From Leptolyngbya sp. Cla-17 (lineage in GTDB: Bacteria; Cyanobacteriota; Cyanobacteriia; Leptolyngbyales; Leptolyngbyaceae), in contig NZ_JAEVYN010000002.1 in assembly GCF_016807185.1 (NCBI RefSeq), positions 2,269,367 to 2,333,366 of the forward strand: a stretch of 64,000 nucleotides of DNA. Reading direction: 5' to 3'. Below the pieces are notes generated by a model, which saw only the letters and a program-made list of their open reading frames with translations, was not told where the DNA came from and made no database searches. Made by a program: the position numbers and the translations under genes. Each line of letters starts with the position of its first letter. Position 1 is the first letter of the stretch. Below, one piece after another: positions 18,555-27,212 of this stretch.

Positions 18555-18831
18555 AGGTGTTGATGGATAGCTGGTATGCAACTCAAAAATTAATGGCACA
18601 GATGACCAACTGGGGAAGATGTACTACTGTCCTCTCAAAACGAATCGGCGCGTGGATGATAGTGGCGGAACTACGCCCTATCAGCGAGTGGCTGAACTGG
18701 TCTGGAGTGACCAGGAGGTAGAGCAAGGCAAGCTGATCAAACTTCGCGGTTTTCCTCAAGACAGGAAGGTGAAACTATTCCGGGTTACTGTTTCTACCAA
18801 CAGGACGGAGTTTGTCGTCACGAACGACTTA
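18555..18831 (+). pseudogene. Fragment of an IS701/IS4-like DDE transposase
   Basis: Two frames give LMDSWYATQKLMAQMTNWG and then KMYYCPLKTNRRVDD, GTTPYQRVAELVWS and KLIKLRGFP, VKLFRVTVSTNRTEFVVTNDL. I recognise this as the catalytic-core region of IS701/IS4-type transposases. One base is missing near 18615. The fragment is cut off at its right end by the TA-flanked boundary of the IS630 element at 18832. No ends of the original element are visible. Confidence 0.6.
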
Positions 18832-19753
18832 TACGGAATTGAGTAGGGGAGTATCATTTAGCAAGATGAAAAAGGTACTCTGTCCATGCCTCGACCCCGC
18901 ACTCAAATTAGCCCTCATCTAGACTACGCAGATCTAACTCAGCGGTATGTTCAGTGCCAAGATGCTGGCGAGAAAAACCGTTGGTTGGTGATTCGATTGC
19001 TCAGTCATCCAAAGACTCCGATGAGCATCGAACAAACCGCTGAGATTTGTGGACTCAGTTGTAGTGGAGTGCGGAAAATTGCCCGTCGCTACAACGCCGA
19101 GGGTGCGGTCGGACTAGTCAATCGGCAACGCTTGAACCCTGGGGGCAATCGGTTGGCTTTAAGTGATGAACAGCAACGGCTATTGCGGCAACGCTTACAG
19201 AGTGCCCCGGATGATGGCGGACTCTGGAGTGGACCGAAAGTTGGGGAGTATATCGAAACCTACTTTGGCATTTGCTTACACCCCTCAACAGCCTGGAAGT
19301 ACGGCGGATTGCAGTGTTAAGAGGGACAGTAACAGCAGTGTGCAAACCAGTTGTGCAAATGTTGAGGATCTATCAAATCCATCGCTGTGGCAATGAGGGT
19401 ATCTACCCTTTTCGAGGTTGTCGGCGAGAACTGTCTTAGGAAAGCCTTTAACTGTGACCACCAATGCTCAATCGGATTAAATTCGGGAGAGTAAGGAGAC
19501 AGATACAGAACCTTCGCTCCAACCGCCTCAATTAAAGGTGCAATGGCTTTTACCTTGTGAGCAGGCAGGTTATCCATGACCACGACAGCCCCTTTCCACA
19601 GTTGAGGCACAAGACACTTTGAGACGTACACCTCAAAGACAACCGCGTCCATCGACTGATCTATCGTCATCACAGCCAGCACCTTTGAGACGGTAATCGC
19701 GCCCATGACACTCACCTTCTTGCCCCGATAAAAAGGTTTGAAGTCATACCAAT

Positions 19754-20323
19754 TTAAATGGTTTCAATGACAGATAGTGCATTGAGGATAAAGGGGTAGC
19801 CCGTGAGAGAAGCAATCACTTGAGGGGTTAACTGGGATAAGAGTTGATCTACTCTGGATTGCAGTTGGTCAAGCGTTTTGAACGAAACCCACTTGAGATC
19901 CGCCTTGAGATATTCCCATAGCCTCTCAATTGGATTTAACTCCGGACAGTAAGGCGGTTGGAACACCAGGATAATGTTCTGTGGCACAATCAACGCTTTG
20001 CCTTTGTGGAACCGTCCGTTATCCACTTGCAGGATATTGAGACTATCGGGGTAAGCCTTGGAGAACTCATCCAAGAAGCATTGGTAGCACTCGGTATCGA
20101 CATGGGAGAACTGCCAGAAAAAGGATTCTCCGGTGGCAGGTTCCACAGCGCCATAGAGCCAGAATGCTTTGAACACCCGTTGCCATGAGCCAATGGGTTT
20201 CACTCCAAAGGCTGTAATCAAACGCCCGATAATGGTATGCAGCCCAAAGCGGCTCTCATCCCCAGCAAAATAGCGAATAGGTCGTTTATCCTGGCGCACT
20301 TGCCGAGCGTATTGGCTCAACAA
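19754..20323 (-). CDS. Transposase orfB of copy a (DDE part)
   Basis: About 189 residues, DDE_3 superfamily. First Asp in YFAGDESRFGLHT, second in ILQVDNGRFHKGKA, Glu in FQPPYCPELNPIERLWEYLKADLKW. The start codon is weak (TTG-type region), which favours expression as a fusion with orfA. It lies at the 3' end of the element, stopping 7 bases inside its left terminus. Confidence 0.82.
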   Translation of the reverse strand: MLSQYARQVRQDKRPIRYFAGDESRFGLHTIIGRLITAFGVKPIGSWQRVFKAFWLYGAVEPATGESFFWQFSHVDTECYQCFLDEFSKAYPDSLNILQVDNGRFHKGKALIVPQNIILVFQPPYCPELNPIERLWEYLKADLKWVSFKTLDQLQSRVDQLLSQLTPQVIASLTGYPFILNALSVIETI

Positions 20324-20832
20324 ATCGAGGTCGTCTGCAAGGTTTGCTTAAATGCCTCTCGTTGTGCTCGGTTCTGCTTGAGGTGTTGGGGACGAGCCAC
20401 TTTTAGCTTGGCTTTGAGCCGATAACGGGTCATCTGGTAGACCGCATGATACTGGGCTTCTATTCCTAAACTCTCCAAGAGCCACTGCTGCACCTCCCCA
20501 TAGCTGTCAAACCCATTGTCCGGTTCCTGCAATCGCTTTGCTAAGGCAACTTCTGCCCACATTGGAATCATCCGGTTGCCTCCTCCTGGCGTTGGCTTGA
20601 CCACCAGCAATGCCTCTAATCCTTGTGCTCGATACAGCGCTAACCACTTTTGCACCGTGCCTCGATGCCTGCCAATTGCAACCGCGATCTGGCTGATGCT
20701 CGGTGCTTGCGCTCGTTTGAGCCAGTACAACACTTGCAATCGTTCTTTAACTATCGGCTGTTCAACCGTTCGCAAGCGGGTGCCTAACTCCTCGAGACTT
20801 TCTTTAATTACGATTGCGCTGACACCAGCCAT
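20317..20832 (-). CDS. Transposase orfA of copy a (helix-turn-helix part)
   Basis: 171 residues: MAGVSAIVIKESLEEL, then a helix-turn-helix (QAPSISQIAVAIGRHRGTVQKWLALYR) and PGGGNRMIPMWAEVALAKRLQ, the IS630 N-terminal plan. It ends at TGA and overlaps orfB by a few bases in a different frame. All three copies of this element have the same break at the same place, so orfA and orfB are probably joined by frameshifting or work as two chains. Confidence 0.82.
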   Translation of the reverse strand: MAGVSAIVIKESLEELGTRLRTVEQPIVKERLQVLYWLKRAQAPSISQIAVAIGRHRGTVQKWLALYRAQGLEALLVVKPTPGGGNRMIPMWAEVALAKRLQEPDNGFDSYGEVQQWLLESLGIEAQYHAVYQMTRYRLKAKLKVARPQHLKQNRAQREAFKQTLQTTSIC

Positions 20833-22552
20833 GATTAGACTCTCACCTCTACATTCCTCAGTTTATCTGATCTGTAACTACTCCAATTTAATTTGGTATC
20901 ATACGCTCGTTCCCCAGGTGCAGCACGGGCATGGGTTCGCATGAGTCCCAGTAGAACACCCATCTCATCGAGAAACACTAAATCTTTGAGTTCTATACTC
21001 GTCACCTGTGCCCAGTACTCCTGTCTCAGGAGTTGGACTCGTTCGCTGGTGGCTTGGCTGGAGCGGAGCGTTTTTTTTTGCGCGGTAAATTGAGTCTCTG
21101 AAAGGTTCGGCACATAGTACTTTGGCTAACCCATAGCCCAGTCTCATCAAAGAGTAGCTCACAATATTCCGCTAAGGTCGCATCGCGCTGGTTCTCGAAG
21201 ATCGCCACTAACTGGTCTTTGTGCTCCATCACAGGACTCACCGAACCACCCTGCTTATGGGGAACGACGTGACCTTCTGTGCGCTTCTGAATCATCCATC
21301 TCTCGACGCAACTCTTGCTGACAGCAAAGCGGGCAGCAACTTTTCGGATCGAGCTATCACCCTTCTCCATAGCACTTACAATCTTCTCTCGAAAGTCTAT
21401 GGAATACGGCTTCATTTTTGACCCAACGTTGTAATCCTTCATTGTCCTCTATCTGACTGCAATCCGCTGTATCTACGACGTTTGGGGTTGAGCTTGCAGG
21501 TGCCGCGTCCGGTGCATCATCAAAGCGCAACCCTTGAGCAGCAAGCAGAGTTCAAAGCAGGATTAGCAGGTCATGTGGCGTGGTTGCGCTCGTTGTTTCC
21601 CAATCGGGAGATTGTAATTTGGGCGGAAGACGAAGCTCGATTAGGCTTGCAACCCATTGTCAGGCGGGTTTGGGCACCCATAGGAGAACGCCCATCAGCG
21701 CATCATTCTCGCCGCTATCAATGGGTCTACACCTATGGTTTTGTCCATCCTGCCACTGGAGCGAGCTACTTCCTTTTATTGCCCCGTGCCAATGTCTCCA
21801 TGATGCAGATGGCGTTAGAGCTATTTGCGGCTCAGGTCAATCCCCATCGTCAGCAGTTGATCATTCTATTGGTTGATCAGGCCGCGTGGCATATGAGCCA
21901 AAAACTTCAGGTGCCCCCCGGCATTTTCTTCTACCCGCTATTGCCCTATACCCTCCAACTGCAACCCACTGAATGTGTCTGGTCTTTGCTGCGCGAAGCA
22001 ATCGCTAATCAAGTGTTTGACAATCTTGATGCTTTAGAGGATGTCTTAGTCAAGCGGTGCCAATGGTTGATGCAGCATCCTGTGATAGTTCAAGGCAAAG
22101 TGGGCTTTGATTGGATTCAAGCAATTTAATCTGGTCAAAAAGTACTGCCTTCCGCAATTCCGTATAATGTGTAGATCAAACCTTCTTAAGAGAATCGCCG
22201 AACGATCGCACTGCTTCGGCAAACTGAGCATTGCGCTCCATTAAACCCATATGCCCCGCAGGATGCAACACCACTATTTCTGAGTTGGGAATGTCGTGCT
22301 TGAGGCGATGGTGTGCCCAAAGCCGAGTAGCAATATCAGATTGCCCAGCAATCACCTGCACTGGAATGAGAATTTTGGGTAACGTCTGCGTTTCGTCAAA
22401 GCGCAACATCGCCAGCACACCTCGCGCTAAAACGCCTGGTGATCCCAGTAGCCCCAAGCGAGTCGTGAAGTCGAGATGCCCCCGTGTCTCGTGTCCTGTA
22501 AAGCCCGAAATCTCGGCTGCAAGATACATGGAACCGTTTAAGTAATACCAAT

Positions 22553-23122
22553 TTAAACAGTATTCAAGGCAGATAGGGCATCCAGGATAAAGGAATAACC
22601 TGTGAGAGAAGCAATTACTTGTGGTGTTAACTCAGCCAGGAGTTGATCGATTTTGACTTGTAGTTGGTCGAGCGTTTTGAACGCAGCCCACTTCAAACTT
22701 GCCTTGAGATGTTCCCACAACCTCTCAATAGGATTTAGCTCAGGGCAGTAAGGCGGTTGGAATAACAAGATGATGTTCTCTGGCACCACCAACGCTTTAC
22801 CCTTGTGAAACCGCCCGTTATCCACTTGCAAGACGTTCAGACTATCCGGATAAGCGTCGGAAAATTCATTCAAGAATCGTTGATAACACTCGGTATCAAC
22901 ATGAGAAAATTGCAGAAAAAAGGACTCTCCCGTGGCAGGTTCAACCGCCCCGTAGAGCCAGAACGCTTTGAACAACCACTGCCACTGCCCAATCGGTTTG
23001 ATGCCACACGCCGTGATCAATCGTCCCATCAGAGTATGCAGTCCAAAACGACTCTCATCCTGAGCAAAATAGCGAATGGGACGTTCATCCTGCCCCCGGT
23101 GGCGAGCATACTGACTCAGCAA
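22553..23122 (-). CDS. Transposase orfB of copy b
   Basis: About 189 residues, DDE_3 core: YFAQDESRFGLHT (Asp), VLQVDNGRFHKGKA (Asp), FQPPYCPELNPIERLWEHLKA (Glu). It overlaps orfA by 7 bases in another frame, exactly as in copies a and c. Confidence 0.82.
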   Translation of the reverse strand: MLSQYARHRGQDERPIRYFAQDESRFGLHTLMGRLITACGIKPIGQWQWLFKAFWLYGAVEPATGESFFLQFSHVDTECYQRFLNEFSDAYPDSLNVLQVDNGRFHKGKALVVPENIILLFQPPYCPELNPIERLWEHLKASLKWAAFKTLDQLQVKIDQLLAELTPQVIASLTGYSFILDALSALNTV

Positions 23123-23625
23123 GCTGAGGTCGCCCTTGAGGTTTGCTTAAAAGCAGATCGCTGTTCACTATCCTGCTGGCAATTTTGAGGACGAGCAACC
23201 TTTAGCTTGGCTTTGAGCCGATAGCGGGTCATTTGGTAGACCGCGTGATACTCCGCTTCTACTCCCAAGGTTTCTGCCAACCACTGTTGTACTGCTCCAT
23301 AACTTTGAAAGCCGTGTCTCTGTCGTAACCGCTTTGCCAAAGCATCCTCTGCCCATTGGGGTATCACTCGCACTCCCCCCGGCGATTTCTTGATTTCTAG
23401 CATCGCCCCCACTCCTCCAGTGCGATACATCAATAGCCAGCTTTGCACCGTGTTTCGATGTTTCCCGACCGCTTTGGCAATCGCACTAATGCTCGGCGCA
23501 TTCTCTTGTTTCAACCAGTAGAGCACTTGCAATCGTTCTTTAGCGCTTGGCGTTTCGGCTTGCCGCAACTGTTGAGCTAAGTCATCCAAACTTTCTTTCA
23601 CGTCTATTGACGTTACACCTGCCAT
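23116..23625 (-). CDS. Transposase orfA of copy b
   Basis: Starting at ATG 23625 (MAGVTSIDVKESLDDL, matching the other copies), about 169 residues. The helix-turn-helix is NAPSISAIAKAVGKHRNTVQSWLLMYR; then SPGGVRVIPQWAEDALAKRL. The sequence differs from copy a at many positions but keeps length and stop position, so copy b was probably acquired separately or earlier. Confidence 0.8.
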   Translation of the reverse strand: MAGVTSIDVKESLDDLAQQLRQAETPSAKERLQVLYWLKQENAPSISAIAKAVGKHRNTVQSWLLMYRTGGVGAMLEIKKSPGGVRVIPQWAEDALAKRLRQRHGFQSYGAVQQWLAETLGVEAEYHAVYQMTRYRLKAKLKVARPQNCQQDSEQRSAFKQTSRATSAC

Positions 23626-24045
23626 GACTAGACTCTCCAAACAACTCCGCTCAGTCTAGTCCATTTGCCGCTTACTCAATTTAAATTGGTATAACTCAAA
23701 CCACTCATCAACCACGAGATCGGAGCCAGCGCGATCGTCACGTATAGCAAGGGTTCAATCAGTGGCTTCTGAAGGGGCGTGAGAATTTGGCTCAGGATGG
23801 CAGTTTTGATTGGGTTGGTGTAAGTCGTGTCTACTAGCACTAGCCCAGCTACGCGATCGCCCAAAGATTCCGGAAAGAGACGGCAAAAGGTGAGGAGGAT
23901 CATGCCACCCATACTATGGCAGGGTCGAGTAGAGAGGGTTCCTCCAATGTTTAGGCTTGCTTTGTATTCCCCGTTGCTCTCCCCTTTCGGAATACGAGAG
24001 TGTCACACGATTTAGCCTTGCATCGTTGGAAACCTCCCCCTCACA

Positions 24046-24078
24046 GAAGCCTGCCTGCGGTTTTCCCGCACAAGCCTC
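24046..24078 (-). ncRNA. Group II intron domain V
   Basis: Read on the - strand this 33-base segment forms the diagnostic domain V hairpin. It has a 5' GAGGCUUG stem, an internal bulge, a GAAA-type tetraloop region between GCGG and CCGC, and a 3' CAGGCUUC stem. It lies about 20 bases downstream of the RT stop codon, as expected. Confidence 0.75.
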
Positions 24079-24100
24079 TTCATTGAGCCATTCACCTGCT

Positions 24101-25396
24101 CTAATAAAGCGACACTAAGCGACCAGGTCTGGGGAGAGGATGCCACGCCAGATAGCGTAGAAAGCTCTCCCAGCGAAAGCTACGTCGTTGACTCCGTCGA
24201 TTCAGCCATTTGAAGACCAGCTTGTGAACTGCGTCTTCAAAGTGGTAGAGCGCATGACCGTTGTCGGTGACCCCAAAGTAGTTGAAGTGTCCGCGCAGCT
24301 TTTGCCCGATTGCTTGCCATAGCTGAGGCAGCTTATGAGCATTGCGTTTTTGCTGCAACCATTGATTGAGGGTGACTAACGCACGGCGAAATCGTTTCTT
24401 TGAAGTCTTGCGCTTTAATCGGGCTTTTCCGTTGCGACTCTTGCCCCAGTAATGGGTGAACCCCAGAAAATCAAAGCTGGGGAATTTTCTCCCGTACTTG
24501 AGGGCTAGACCCGCTTGCCGCTTGCCGCAGGGAAGAAGTTGGGTTTTCTCCTCATTGAGGCGCAAGCCGAACTTCTCCAATCGCTTGGGCAGAACCCGCA
24601 TGAATCGTCGAGCATCGTCCTCGAACTCAAACAAGGCAATGCTATCGTCCGCATACCGGATCAGAGCGCAGTAGCCTCGGCAGTGCTGGCGCACAATGGT
24701 GGTAAACCACTGATCTAGCACAAAATCCAAGAACACATTTGCAATGACGGGGGAGACTATCGAGCCTTGCGGGCTACCCAATTCATCCTGTACTACGCCG
24801 CCTAGGGTTTGGACTCCGGCTTTGAGCATTCGCGCAATCACCTGTAGGAATCTTCTATCCCGAATCCGCAGGGCTAATACCTTGAGGATTTCCTGGTGCG
24901 GCATGGTGTCGAAGAATTGAGCCAGGTCTAGGTCTGCAATCCACCCAACGGGTTGCCCCATGACCTCCTGATGCAGTTGCCGCAGGGCATCATGACATCC
25001 TTTATGGGGTCGAAACCCATAGGAGTTACTGAGGAATACCGGTTCGTAAATTGATTCTAAGACCCGACGAGTCATCTCCTGAACGATTTTGTCTTCAACG
25101 CAACTAATTCCCAGAGGGCGCAAGCTGCCATCTTCTTTGGGAATCTCGACTCGTCGTACCGCTTGGGGTCGATACGACATCTGGTTCAGTTTCCGGTGCA
25201 ACCCCTGTAGATTTTCCTCCAGGTTCTGTCCGTACTCCGTTTTCGTCACTCCATCGATTCCAGGCGCTTTGTTGTCTAGCGACTGAAAGCAGGCTCGCAG
25301 ATTCTCCACACTATAGTGGTGCATCAGGGCACTGAAGACAGTCCCTGGTTCTCTGTGAGCCCGTTCGGCTATCCGCTCGATTCCTGTTGTCACCAT
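24101..25396 (-). CDS. Group II intron reverse transcriptase/maturase
   Basis: 431 residues. RT blocks: SLDNKAPGIDGVTKTEY, RPLGISCVEDKIVQEMTRRVLE, FLSNSYGFRPHKGCHDAL, WIADLDLAQFFDTMPH, GSPQGSIVSPVIANVFLD, the catalytic YADDS, and LRLNEEKTQLLPCG. Then comes the FDFLGFTHYWGK block and a maturase (X) domain up to about residue 400 (QKLRGHFNYFGVTDN). The protein stops there, with no DNA-binding/HNH extension, so retrohoming would rely on replication-fork-type priming. The protein binds and splices its own intron RNA. The gene looks intact and is wholly inside the intron. Confidence 0.93.
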   Translation of the reverse strand: MVTTGIERIAERAHREPGTVFSALMHHYSVENLRACFQSLDNKAPGIDGVTKTEYGQNLEENLQGLHRKLNQMSYRPQAVRRVEIPKEDGSLRPLGISCVEDKIVQEMTRRVLESIYEPVFLSNSYGFRPHKGCHDALRQLHQEVMGQPVGWIADLDLAQFFDTMPHQEILKVLALRIRDRRFLQVIARMLKAGVQTLGGVVQDELGSPQGSIVSPVIANVFLDFVLDQWFTTIVRQHCRGYCALIRYADDSIALFEFEDDARRFMRVLPKRLEKFGLRLNEEKTQLLPCGKRQAGLALKYGRKFPSFDFLGFTHYWGKSRNGKARLKRKTSKKRFRRALVTLNQWLQQKRNAHKLPQLWQAIGQKLRGHFNYFGVTDNGHALYHFEDAVHKLVFKWLNRRSQRRSFRWESFLRYLAWHPLPRPGRLVSLY

Positions 25397-25893
25397 ACTT
25401 CCACCTCTGAGTGTGGTTGATGTTGCCTTCGAGTGTTCGACCCAATGTGTCCCCCTTCGCTCCGTGGGCGTTACCCCACTTCTTCACTACTATGGGGACA
25501 TCCGACTTCCCATGAATCGTTGAGCGTTCTTCCGGTTTGCCGGTTGTGCGGCTCTACCCCCCGATGGAGGAGTTCATGGGACCTCCCGAGTTCCCGACTC
25601 TACCTTGATGACGTGCTACGGTCTCCGACCCCGGTGGACCCTCCAGAACCCTGGCAGTTGGCTCTGTTGGTTTTGCCTTCCACAACACGAACTGTGTCGG
25701 CATCCACGTGTATGTCTAATTTCGGGGCTCAATCCCTTCACGCTTTCGCATTGCAGCCCATCATCTCCCTGTGTACGCTTCACTGTCCTCGTTGCCGATG
25801 ACAGCGCAACACTCGGTACTTGGTGCCTTGCCAAGGCTTCCCTGACCAGGTTCTTCCCCTGGTTGGCAGAGCCGAGCTTCGCTCGGCGCACTA

Positions 25894-26727
25894 ATGTTCT
25901 AGACCTGTGGATAGCTCTAAACCAGCAAGCCAAATTCATAGCGATTGATGAATAGACCTATGACCACATCATGTAACCAAATGGACTTGGAGAAGCAAAT
26001 CGTTTTTCGAGCTAAGCGCTTAATCCGAGTCCGCAAGGTGAGATGTTTGCGTTCAATGGTTTGAGTATTGGCTTTACCAACGGTATGGACAACAGGCTCA
26101 AGCTGGCGTTCATAGGCTCCCCAACCATCTGTATAGAACTGGGTAATTCCAAATGGCTCCAACAAGGATTTGAGTTCGAGAAAAGCCGTGTCTTTGTGGT
26201 CTGACAACACATAAGCCAATACCGCACCTGTGTGGTGGTCAATTGCATGCCATAACCACCGTTGTTGGTGCTTAGATTGGACAAAGCTCCACATTTCATC
26301 CACTTCTGCCTCTACCTCCTCCCATTGACACAGCCGCACGACTGTCTGACTTGGTTCTATCTCAGCTAACCGCGCTTGATTGATCGATTGCAGATGCCGA
26401 TCTTTTTTTTAATGCTTCAATCACGGTTGTAGGACTAATCTTTAGCACACGGGCGGTATCTCGGATGCCACTGCCGTTAACCGCCATGTCTACAATCTGC
26501 TGTTTGACATCTGGCAAGTAGCCTCGGTAAATATAATCTCGCATGAAAGTACTGCGGTTACACTCAGGGTTACGACACTTGTAGCGTTGTTTACCTACCT
26601 CAGATCGACCGTGCTTCACTACATTATCAGTGCCACAAGCCGGACAAAGAACGGGTTCCAAAACCATGCTGTAAATTGAGCAATAACACCTGTCTGATTT
26701 TCTCTTATTTCCACAAGTCTAGAACAT
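25894..26727 (-). mobile_element. IS1-family element
   Basis: 834 bp with terminal repeats ATGTTCTAGACCTGTGG (left) and CCACAAGTCTAGAACAT (right), one mismatch. It abuts the 5' end of the group II intron by about 2 bases. No 8-9-bp target duplication is visible between the flanks (GGCGCACTA versus CACCGCAGA), so one side was probably lost by deletion. Confidence 0.8.
25917..26667 (-). pseudogene. IS1-family transposase with a frame break at an A8 run
   Basis: The first frame (26667-26362) has the InsA-like zinc finger CPACGTDNVVKHGRSEVGKQRYKC and helix-turn-helix GSGIRDTARVLKISPTTVIEALKK. The frame breaks at A8 (minus strand; plus 26403-26410). The other frame continues KDRHLQSINQARLAEIEPSQTVV and then the InsB-like DDE part: EVDEMWSFV, FYTDGWGAYER, TQTIERKHLTLRTRIKRL. 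The needed shift is +1 (or one A fewer), not the -1 used by classical IS1. So this is either an indel at a homopolymer or slippage during transcription. Confidence 0.72.
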
Positions 26728-27212
26728 CACCGCAGAGAGCAGCGTGGATGTCCATCTCAGTTTGGAGTCGCGGTTTTGGTGGTGCATCAGGGGGATAGTA
26801 ACTCAACAACCTTACATCACTCCCAATGGTAGGAGGTTATGCAGGGGCGGCAGCTACGCGATCGCACAGACTGACCCGATTATTACAGCAGTTGTAGTAT
26901 TTCCCCGGCGATCGCACCCTTGATTTCCAGCATTCCGGTTTGCAGCCTGGGCGATCGTGCTTCGAGGTGCAATGTTCGAGGTCTGAAGGGGAACGATCGC
27001 CCTCCGAACTCCAAACTTTGCACTCCGAACTTGGATGATAGTGAGTCAAGGTGATAAGGGGCGATCGCCGCTCTTGGATAGAACTTGACATTGCCCATGT
27101 CAACTCATGTCTAAACTTTTGCATATGCTCTAAATCGTGAGAGGGACAAACCCATGGAACCCCAAGATTAGGGGAATTCCACTGTTCAAACCACGAAAGC
27201 ACATTGAAAATT
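26728..27212. other. Intergenic stretch upstream of the RTX gene
   Basis: About 485 bases with many GCGATCG octamer-like sites. Frames on the - strand look low-complexity and random. The part near 26740-26800 could be a gene end (- strand) cut by the IS1 element, but I do not recognise it. A repeat shared with the lipoprotein upstream region lies at 27121-27146. Confidence 0.4.
27121..27146 (+). promoter_or_regulatory. Shared upstream element, copy 1 (before RTX gene)
   Basis: The 26 bases from GCATATGCTC to GAGAGGGA match 29503-29528 at 23 positions. They lie 66 bases before the RTX start; the second copy lies about 90 bases before the lipoprotein start. Same strand, similar distance: a candidate common regulatory site. 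Confidence 0.45.

Larger units (their letters stand above)
19747..20898 (-). mobile_element. IS630-like element, copy a (innermost of three nested)
   Basis: 1152 bp, ends TACCAA.../...TTGGTA with an AT-rich inverted repeat. The flanks are TCA on both sides (19744-19746 and 20899-20901). Removing the element with one TCA restores the host frame AYDFKPFYRG, so the target duplication is 3 bp, not the TA dinucleotide usual for IS630. Copies b (22546-23691) and c (30275-31426) have the same size and two-gene layout. Confidence 0.85.
19317..21415 (-). pseudogene. Middle IS630 transposase, split by copy a
   Basis: Starts MKPYSIDFREKIVSAMEKGDSSIRKVAARFAVSKSCVERW (helix-turn-helix). At an A9 run near 21070 the frame shifts by -1, from LPRKKKRS to the DDE-part frame (ELKDLVFLDEMGVLLGL, first Asp). 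The DDE part is interrupted after GERAYD by copy a at 20898. It resumes at 19743 with FKPFYRGKKVSVMGAITVS. The rest gives AVVVMDNLPAHK (second Asp) and YSPEFNPIEHWWSQLK (Glu), stop at 19317. The A9 run matches the A AAA AAA slippery pattern used for programmed -1 frameshifting in many ISs, so that shift may be natural. The copy-a insertion is the real inactivation. Confidence 0.82.
19302..21469 (-). mobile_element. Middle IS630-family element inserted in the outer one
   Basis: The ends CGGCGGATTGCAGT (left) and ACTGCAATCCGCTG (right) are inverted repeats with one mismatch. TA duplications lie at 19300-19301 and 21470-21471. It carries a transposase gene on the - strand and is itself split by copy a at 19747-20898. 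Without that copy it is about 1.0 kb. Confidence 0.85.
18886..22129 (+). pseudogene. IS630-family transposase split by a nested IS
   Basis: The first part (18886-19301) holds the N-terminal helix-turn-helix: MSIEQTAEICGLSCSGVRKIARRYN and LNPGGNRLALSDEQQRLL. The frame resumes at 21472; joining gives STAWKY-LRRLGLSLQVPRP without loss of a codon, 357 residues in all. The second part carries the DDE core: WAEDEARLGLQPIVRRVWAPIG (first Asp), ILLVDQAAWHMS (second Asp) and LQLQPTECVWSLLREAIAN (Glu). The restored protein looks intact apart from the insertion, so that event seems recent. As it stands it cannot be made. Confidence 0.88.
18832..22164 (+). mobile_element. Outer IS630-family element, interrupted by two nested IS630-type insertions
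   Basis: The left end TACGGAATTG and right end CAATTCCGTA are inverted repeats. TA dinucleotides flank both sides (18830-18831 and 22165-22166), the target duplication expected for IS630. The element's own DNA is 18832-19301 and 21472-22164, about 1.16 kb; the middle is foreign. Removing the inner insertion with one TA restores an uninterrupted transposase frame, which proves the nesting. Confidence 0.85.
22546..23691 (-). mobile_element. IS630-like element, copy b
   Basis: 1146 bp, perfect 12-bp terminal repeat TACCAATTTAAA/TTTAAATTGGTA. It is flanked by TAA on both sides (22543-22545 and 23692-23694), a 3-bp duplication whose removal restores the hydrolase frame. It has diverged somewhat from copies a and c in coding sequence. 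Confidence 0.87.
22176..23930 (-). pseudogene. Alpha/beta hydrolase gene, cut by copy b and by a group II intron
   Basis: Two host segments remain: about 23930-23692 and 22545-22176. The first begins at HSMGGMILLTF, the nucleophile elbow (Ser in G/xHSMGG), then AGLVLVDTTYTNP. After removal of copy b with one TTA the frame runs LMSGLSYLNGSMYLAAEIS. It then gives LIPVQVIAGQSDIATRLWAHHRL (acid Asp) and VVLHPAGHMGLMERNAQF (catalytic His), stop at 22176. The 5' half, expected upstream of the intron, is not where it should be: the intron's 5' end adjoins an IS1-type element. So only the C-terminal two thirds of the enzyme survive. Its substrate is unknown. Confidence 0.78.
23930..25891 (-). mobile_element. 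Group II intron with reverse transcriptase gene
   Basis: On the - strand the element begins at about 25891 with GTGCGCCGAGCGAAGCTCGG, a typical group II 5' end and first stem. A domain V hairpin (GAGGCTTGTGCGGGAAAACC and partner) lies at 24078-24046, and a domain VI-like stem follows to about 23930. The encoded reverse transcriptase sits between. The total of about 1.96 kb fits an intron with an RT-maturase lacking an endonuclease domain. The 3' boundary is placed just before HSMGG of the hydrolase and could be off by several bases. Confidence 0.8.
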
